In this document: positions 58,314 to 64,000 of the stretch, in pieces
How positions within the stretch are numbered: position 1 is the stretch's first letter
How the letters are laid out: the number at the start of each line of letters is the position of its first letter
DNA from: Macrotrachela quadricornifera
Lineage: Eukaryota; Rotifera; Eurotatoria; Philodinida; Philodinidae
Length of the DNA: 64,000 bases
Direction of reading: 5' to 3'
NCBI GenBank assembly: GCA_022393335.1
Contig: JAJEKB010020868.1
Location: 601,463-665,462 of the forward strand
The notes under the pieces: generated by a model
The model's input: only the letters and a program-made list of their open reading frames with translations
What the model was told of the DNA's origin: nothing
The model's database searches: none
Made by a program: the position numbers and the translations under genes

Positions 58314-61300
58314 ATGTCTTCATCACAGAAAGAAGAGTGTCCCATTTGCGAGAAGTTTTTCAGTAAGGAAGACGACCTTCTGACTACGAGCTGTTGTCAT
58401 ACATTTCATCGTACTTGTGCTGAAAACCGTGTCAAGGAGAAAAATAAATCAGACTGTCGCGTTTGCCAAAAGCCTCTTGCACTCGCTGATGCACTTCTTC
58501 AAAATGAATCTATCATAGAAGGAGAGTGTCCAATATGTGAGACATCTTTCATGTTAGAGGAAGATTTGGTGACTACAAGCTGCCGTCATACATTTCACCG
58601 CGCTTGTGCTGAAAATCGTGTCAAGGAGAAAAATAAATCGGACTGCCGCGTTTGCCAAAAGCCTTCAGCACTTTCAGATGCCCTTCGTTCAAATGATAAT
58701 ATTATTGAGAGTACATGTTCAATATGTAGAAAGACTTTTGACCCAAAACTAGACATAGTGACAACAAGCTGTCAACATACATTCCATCGCACTTGTGCTA
58801 AAACTCGAGTCCAAGAGAAAAACAAATCAGACTGCCGCGTTTGTCAGAAACCTGCTGCACTTACCGATGCACTTCTTCCAAATGAACCAATCATAGAAGG
58901 AGATTGTCCAATATGTGAAGAAAATTTGAAGCCTGAAGCAGATTTGGTGATAACAGGCTGCCGTCATACATTTCATCGTACTTGTGCTAAAAACCGTATC
59001 CAAGAAAAAAACAAATCGGACTGTCGCGTTTGTCAGAGACCTGCTGCACTTGCCGATGCACTTCTTCCAAATGGACCAACGATAGAAGGAGAATGCTCAA
59101 TATGCGAGGAACCTTTAAATCATTTGGTGACCACGAGCTGCGGTCACACATTTCATCGTGTTTGTGCCAAAAACCGTCTCAACCAAGAAAAGCAAACACA
59201 CTGCCATGTTTGTCACAAGGATACTGCACTTGCTGACGCTCTTCGTGGAAACACAGTAATATCAGCGAGAGATGATACACAACGAATTTTTACTCAAATT
59301 CAATCATATAGAAATGTAAGTAGCTTTTTATGTTACTAGTTAGGAATAAAACAGATGAGTCACCTAAGTAGCTACATTTCCAACCATTTCTGAAGTTTCA
59401 TACATCGTCCTTCATGTTCATATGTCAAGTGACAAGTCCAATTATCATAAGCGCAATATTGATTCTTTTTAGGTCTTCATGTTCTTACAGTAAGAGTATG
59501 AATTAATAATAAAAAGTCCAGTAAATCTAGACATTTATGGATGTAAAAATCATGACAACACATAGACAACATGTCAATATTTCGAGCTTGAAATACATAG
59601 ACTGTTTGAACCGAATCTTTTATTTTCAGATAGAAACAGGTAGCTATGGTGCAACAAAATCGGTAATAAGAGATGTAAGTCCAGTTGGCGAAACGAAAAT
59701 CTATTGGGAATGCAAACACTGTTCAATAGGAAATGAACCATCGAGTAATCGATGCGGATCGTGTGGAAAACCACGATATGTTCACTTCACATCTTCACCT
59801 GAGGCATCACTTCAAATGGATTCGCAAACAAACAGAGAAAGTATGTCTTAAAACGTTGCCTTCATTATTTCCACATTACACTTCGATAAAACATCTTTTC
59901 TATTAATTAAAAGCATTAATAATAAATAAAAGCATTGATAAAAACAGATAAGAAAAGAATGAGAATCTATATTAAAGTGTTTCACAATGAATCAATCTAT
60001 TTGAAATTTTGTTTTAGTATCTATCGAGAATATCTTGTTCTAAAAAAAATATACCAGTTAAGGAAGAGATTTCTCAATCATCCTTCAAATAAACTGTAAC
60101 ATTATCGAAAGATTTCATAATAAGAAACGAGATATAGAGAAACAGCCAAATTAGGGGTGGGACTTTACCTTTACTTTACTAGTAACTACGTAACTACTTA
60201 TTTACTTCGTTACTTGTAAATTAAATAGTAACTACATATTTACGTAGTTACTTGTAAATAGTAACTACTTATTTAGGTAGTTACTTGTAGATAGTAACTA
60301 CTTAGTTACGTAGTTACTTGTAAATAGTAACTACCTATTTACGTAGTTACTTGTAACTACGTAACTACTTTATTTATATAGTCATTGAAGGACGATAACT
60401 ATTGCAGGATATCCATTTGCCCTCAACTGCTATACTATTGGGGTACCCTTAGGTTCTCATCTGCTATACTATGGAGGTATCCTTGGGTCCTCATCTCGTA
60501 TGCTATGGTGATACCCTTGGATCCTCAAGTGCTCTACTAAGGAGGTACCATTGGGTCATCATCTACTATGCCATACAGGTGCCCATGGGTCCTCATCTGC
60601 TATGCTATAGGGGTACCCTTGGGTTCTCATCTGCTACCCTATAGGGGTACCCTTAGGTCCTCATCTGCCATACTATAGAGGTACCCTTGGGTTCTCATCT
60701 ACTATACTATGGAGGTGTCCTTGGGTTCTCACCTACTAAAGTATAGGGGTACCCTTGGGTCCTCAAGTGCTATATTATACGGGTACCTATGGGTCCTCAT
60801 CTGCTATACTATAGGGATACTCTTGGGTCCTCATCTACTAAACTATAGGGGTACCATTGGGTTCTCAACTGCTATACTGTAGGAGTACTCTTGGGTCCTA
60901 AAGTTAGGGATCGCACCATATATTTATTCTAGTAGTAGCTAAGTATGTATCGTAAAGTGCTGGTCGCTGCATTCGCTTTTGTATTAATCGAGAAATGGCC
61001 CAATCAGATGGCCACAAAATGTAACTCGCTTATTTCATGGACAACCGTCGGGGACTCTATGAGGACTTTTGTAGAGCACCCTCGATAACCTCAAATTGGC
61101 CCGAGAAACCATGTGTCCCATCTTTATCTTAATGAAGAAAAATCGCATCGAAATATGATTGGCTGTTACAAAAAAATTTCAGCCAATCAGATTTCGAGGC
61201 GGTTTTTCTTCATTAAGATAAAGACGGAACACATGGTTACTCGGGCCAATTTGAGGTTATCGAGGGTGCTCTACGAAAGTCCTCATAGAGTCTCCGACGG

Positions 61301-64000
61301 TTATCCATGAAATAAGCGAGTTACATTTTGTGGCCATCTGATTGGGCCATTTCTCGATTAATACAAAAGCGAATGCAGCGACCAGCACTTTACGATACAT
61401 ACTTAGCTACTACTAGAATAAATATATGGTGCGATCCCTAACTTTAGGACCCAAGAGTACTCCTACAGTATAGCAGTTGAGAACCCAAGGGTACCCTTGT
61501 AGTATAGTAGATGAGGACCCAAGAGTAACCCTATAGTATAGCACTTGAGGACCCAAGGGTACCCCTATAGTTTAGTAGATGAGGACTCAAGAGTTCCTCC
61601 ATAGTATAGCAGATCAGAACCCAAGGGTACCCCTATAGTACGGCAGATGAGGATCCAAGGGTACCTCCATAGTATAGCAGATGGGGACCCAGGGATACCG
61701 CTTGATAGTTACCGTCTTGCAGTGACTATATAAATAAAGTAGTTACGTAACTACAAAGTAAAGTAAATCTCCCACCCCTAAGCCAAATACAATAATCAAC
61801 TCAAATTTCGAATGCAACAACAGATGGAAAGCAAACTGTTTTAGAAAATTCTTTTACAAAATTTTTCGAACAGCACTAATTAATGTAAATGAGTATATTA
61901 GGATATTAGTTTCTAAAAACATCAAGATCTAGACTCATCAGATAGGTTTTATTGCAATTTAACACATTCACCTCAGTGGGGTCCACGGGTGAACCCCACT
62001 ATATTTTAACAAGAAACTTAACAGAAAAACGCTTTCTTTTCTTTTATTATTAGGCGGAAAGTCACACATAATGTGCGATCTGCTTTGCCTTCGTGGTTTT
62101 CAAAATATTTTGTTACATAGCATAATGCTTCTCGTTAAAACAATCAAAACAAGAATTTGTTACAATCAGAACAGAAAGTTTTTATTCTCTTTGTTGTTGA
62201 ATAACACGCTTCTCTTGATTGTTGTTCCCTATTTTTCTCGTAACAACCATCACAGCGTCTTCGAACATCGTAGTCAGATCCTTTTTTTTCTTCGAGCTTG
62301 TGATCGGCTAGTTTGCGCTTCAAATGATTCGTTGATTGTTGTCTCGGACCTGGTTTCAGCTTCACGAACGGCATACCAAGTAGTAAAGATCGAACAAGAC
62401 TTTTCCGAAACTGTAAAATGGTCGTTTTGTTTGCAGCGTAGTGTTCCTTGTATATGAAATAGCTATTTACTATTGCTGTACCAAAAACCAATTTAAATGC
62501 TACCTTTTGATATCACTTTCTTGATCGTCTGAGACACGTGTAATAGGCTGATAGTTGATCAGACAGATCAGTACCTTGTCGTCCTTCATTATAATCTAGC
62601 ACTACTTGTGGCTTCATGATGGGTTCATTTTCACTATTGGTATTTCCAAAGGAAACGGTAGCGAGGACACTCGTCGTCGCTAACACTTTTATCTGTAAAA
62701 TCACAGATACGAGAATAAGTAGGAAAAAACTGGAAATTTCACTCTGACTCATGATACGTCATGATATGAAGAAGAGAACAGTCAGTCATTCGTAGATAGT
62801 GAACAGGTTACTACGTGCATTTATTAGAGGTTAACTTTTGACAGGAATGAATATTTCAAAGATATTTCTTAAGAAAACTGAATCGTGGTGAATGTGTTAA
62901 TTGTCTTTCGTTTCGTGTTTACATCTCATTTGTATACAACGAGTTGAAACAATCCATCCTGAGGACCACTATTCACAACTATCGCGAATTATTCTTGAAG
63001 TTCTGCTCAATTATTTGCAAGCCATAATGATTTTTATTGCATCCAATTCGACTATTCTTTCGACTCTATTTTGTGTACTTTGTGTTTTCTTTTTTCTCTA
63101 AGTTGATCGATTTCTTATTCTTCAGAGCCTGTCGCATCCGGTTTGATCTCATCGTCTATAGAACCTAAAATCCTTGTCTATATAACGGATTTGCCATCAT
63201 TGAATAAAAGTGATGCCGAAGTAACAAATTTAATTCGTCAGCGTATCGAGACAGTATGTCAATTTACACTTCTTGATATCGAATGTTACTCGAAATTAGG
63301 TATTGGTTTCATTCGTGTCAAAGATAATAAAAATAAACAACACTTGATTGAAAACGTTGGCAGACTAGCATTGAGTCCACAGGATACACCAGCTACCATT
63401 GTATTTACTGAAACACTCACATATGTCTCCTACATTGTACTCAATACGACAACTATGAAGGACGATATTGATTGGCCAAAACCTGAAGTGGTTAGCAATC
63501 GATGGGTCGACATGTATTCAGGAGAAAAACCACACTCATGTGAACTGGTGGATATTCAATTTCCCAATATCTATCATATTGTCTCGTCATCGTTCGATCA
63601 ACTACGCGAAATTATAAATGATCAGGAATTTGGTATCACCAGTGATATATTGGCTCGAGTTTATCTTGATGCAGATTGTAGTTATATAGAAAATCTTTCA
63701 AGATCTACAAGTGAAGATGAAATTCGAGAGGCTATAAGTTATGCTATGGGACAAACAGATTCTATTTTAAAATTAGATCTTCACATTCAATTGAATAACC
63801 AAACGAACACTGCTTGCATAATTGCTGCCAATATGGCTCGAAAATTATCAACAAAAACTATTTATCTTGGACAACAACCAATAACAATAACAGAGAATCT
63901 CACTATGTGTCTACTCATTCATTTAAATCCTAGTATATATAATGATGATGATGTCATTACTAAAAATAATATATTTAATGGTAAAGCAAGAAAAAAAAAA
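58314..64000 (+). CDS. Five-module RING-H2 protein with RanBP2 finger, runs off the window
   Basis: Exons 58314-59315, 59630-59840 and 63126 to beyond 64000; introns of 314 and 3,285 bp have GTAAGT..CAG and GTATGT..CAG ends, and phases agree. Exon 1 encodes five RING-H2 modules with a 63-residue period, first cysteines at residues 9, 72, 135, 198 and 261. In module 1 the ligands are C9, C12, C27, H29, H32, C35, C48, C51 (C3H2C3). Exon 2 has a RanBP2-type finger, YWECKHCSIGNEP and NRCGSCGKPR. Exon 3 (at least 290 residues, starting PVASGLISSS) is unrecognised; KILVYITDLPSL..IGFIRVKD loosely recalls an RNA-binding fold. RING domains recruit E2 enzymes and RanBP2 fingers can bind ubiquitin, so a ubiquitin-ligase role is likely but inferred. 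The 3' end is outside the window. Confidence 0.85.
60180..60380 (+). repeat. About 30-bp GTAACTAC repeats
   Basis: Repeated GTAACTAC..TATTTACGTAGTTACTTGTAAATA units, themselves palindromic, at the left end of the hAT-type foldback. The right end has only a short remnant. Confidence 0.8.
60418..60903 (+). repeat. 34-bp minisatellite, about 14 units
   Basis: Units follow CTCATCTGCTATACTATAGG then GGTACCCTTGGGTC. The right arm (about 61440-61710) has only about seven inverted units, so copy number differs between arms. The related element at 52898-53965 has three to four per arm. Confidence 0.88.
61963..62896. mobile_element. Deleted piggyBac element with TTAA target site
   Basis: CACATTCACC follows TTAA at 61959-61962, and its inverse GGTGAATGTG precedes TTAA at 62897-62900. 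TTAA duplication is diagnostic of piggyBac. The left subterminal region has an inverted GTGGGGT..ACCCCAC pair (61976-62001). Only the C-terminal part of the transposase remains (minus strand). Confidence 0.85.
62104..62752 (-). pseudogene. piggyBac transposase C-terminal remnant
   Basis: Minus strand: KPQVVLDYNEGRQGTDLSDQ, then LSAYYTCLRRSRK, TGA where Trp is expected (RK*YQKVAF), FGTAIVNSYFIYKEHYA, and a Cys-rich end RRCDGCY..FCSDCNK, which after a one-base shift continues CFDCFNEKHYAM to a stop near 62104. These match the late part of the piggyBac catalytic domain and its Cys-rich C-terminal domain. The N-terminal two thirds is gone. Confidence 0.83.

Larger units (their letters stand above)
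60152..61780. mobile_element. hAT-type foldback with 8-bp target duplication, in an intron
   Basis: Ends TAGGGGTGGGACTTTAC and the inverse of TAGGGGTGGGAGATTTAC, flanked by AGCCAAAT on both sides (60144-60151 and 61781-61788). Next to the left end a 30-bp GTAACTAC/GTAGTTAC repeat, then a 34-bp minisatellite, then a palindrome centred near 61170 that is homologous to the core of 52898-53965 (GCCAATCAGATTTCGAGGCG in both). No transposase gene. It lies in intron 2 of the RING gene. Confidence 0.9.

Noticed and set aside
61113..61310. 65-codon frame similar to one at 53284-53481
   Set aside because: The two resemble each other because the hAT-type foldbacks are homologous; the frame spans the hairpin loop and shows no domain.

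Overview
The window looks like part of a bdelloid rotifer genome (Rotaria/Adineta type). The DNA is AT-rich, and most spliced genes have GT..AG introns of about 50-60 bp. Several gene families are ones I associate with bdelloids: F-box genes, small rhodopsin-like receptors, a Cys-rich plus NHL-repeat family, an R-S-E ADP-ribosyltransferase, and a NACHT-HEAT protein. One gene, a secreted GH43-type glycosidase, looks acquired from bacteria. The organism assignment comes from recognising families, not from a database search.

Layout. 1-6 kb: an F-box gene running into a 400-N assembly gap, and a single-exon 7TM receptor. 6.6-9.7 kb: a 1.6-kb foldback palindrome, a Tc1 remnant and a tRNA-derived SINE with a perfect 12-bp target duplication. 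10.5-14.3 kb: a full-length ABCC (MRP-type) transporter broken only by an in-frame TGA at a conserved Trp. 15-23 kb: almost no genes; foldback elements nested inside one another, with the opposite palindrome arm keeping the uninterrupted site. 23.7-28.1 kb: a 2.0-kb mariner/Tc1 element and a decayed NHL-repeat gene. 32.5-34.2 kb: the GH43 gene. 36.1-41.3 kb: a same-strand pair, a NACHT-HEAT (NLR-like) protein and an ADP-ribosyltransferase, which I read as a possible defence or signalling pair. 43.9-49.8 kb: a small palindrome, a degenerate 175-bp tandem repeat, and a second 2.0-kb Tc1-type element inserted in the reading frame of a decayed zinc-finger gene. 51-57 kb: two more large palindromes, one carrying a hAT-type foldback with an 8-bp target duplication, the other a deleted mariner. 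58.3-64 kb: a gene with five RING-H2 modules, a RanBP2-type zinc finger and an unrecognised C-terminal region, whose second intron (about 3.3 kb) holds a hAT-type foldback and a deleted piggyBac; it continues past the window.

Most promising as undescribed biology: a set of foldback elements with different termini and target duplications but a shared internal core (near 32.0, 52.8, 53.3, 54.06 and 61.1 kb), some of which amplify a 34-bp minisatellite inside their arms. Promoters and terminators cannot be placed in such AT-rich animal DNA. No rRNA, functional tRNA, CRISPR array or viral gene was seen.
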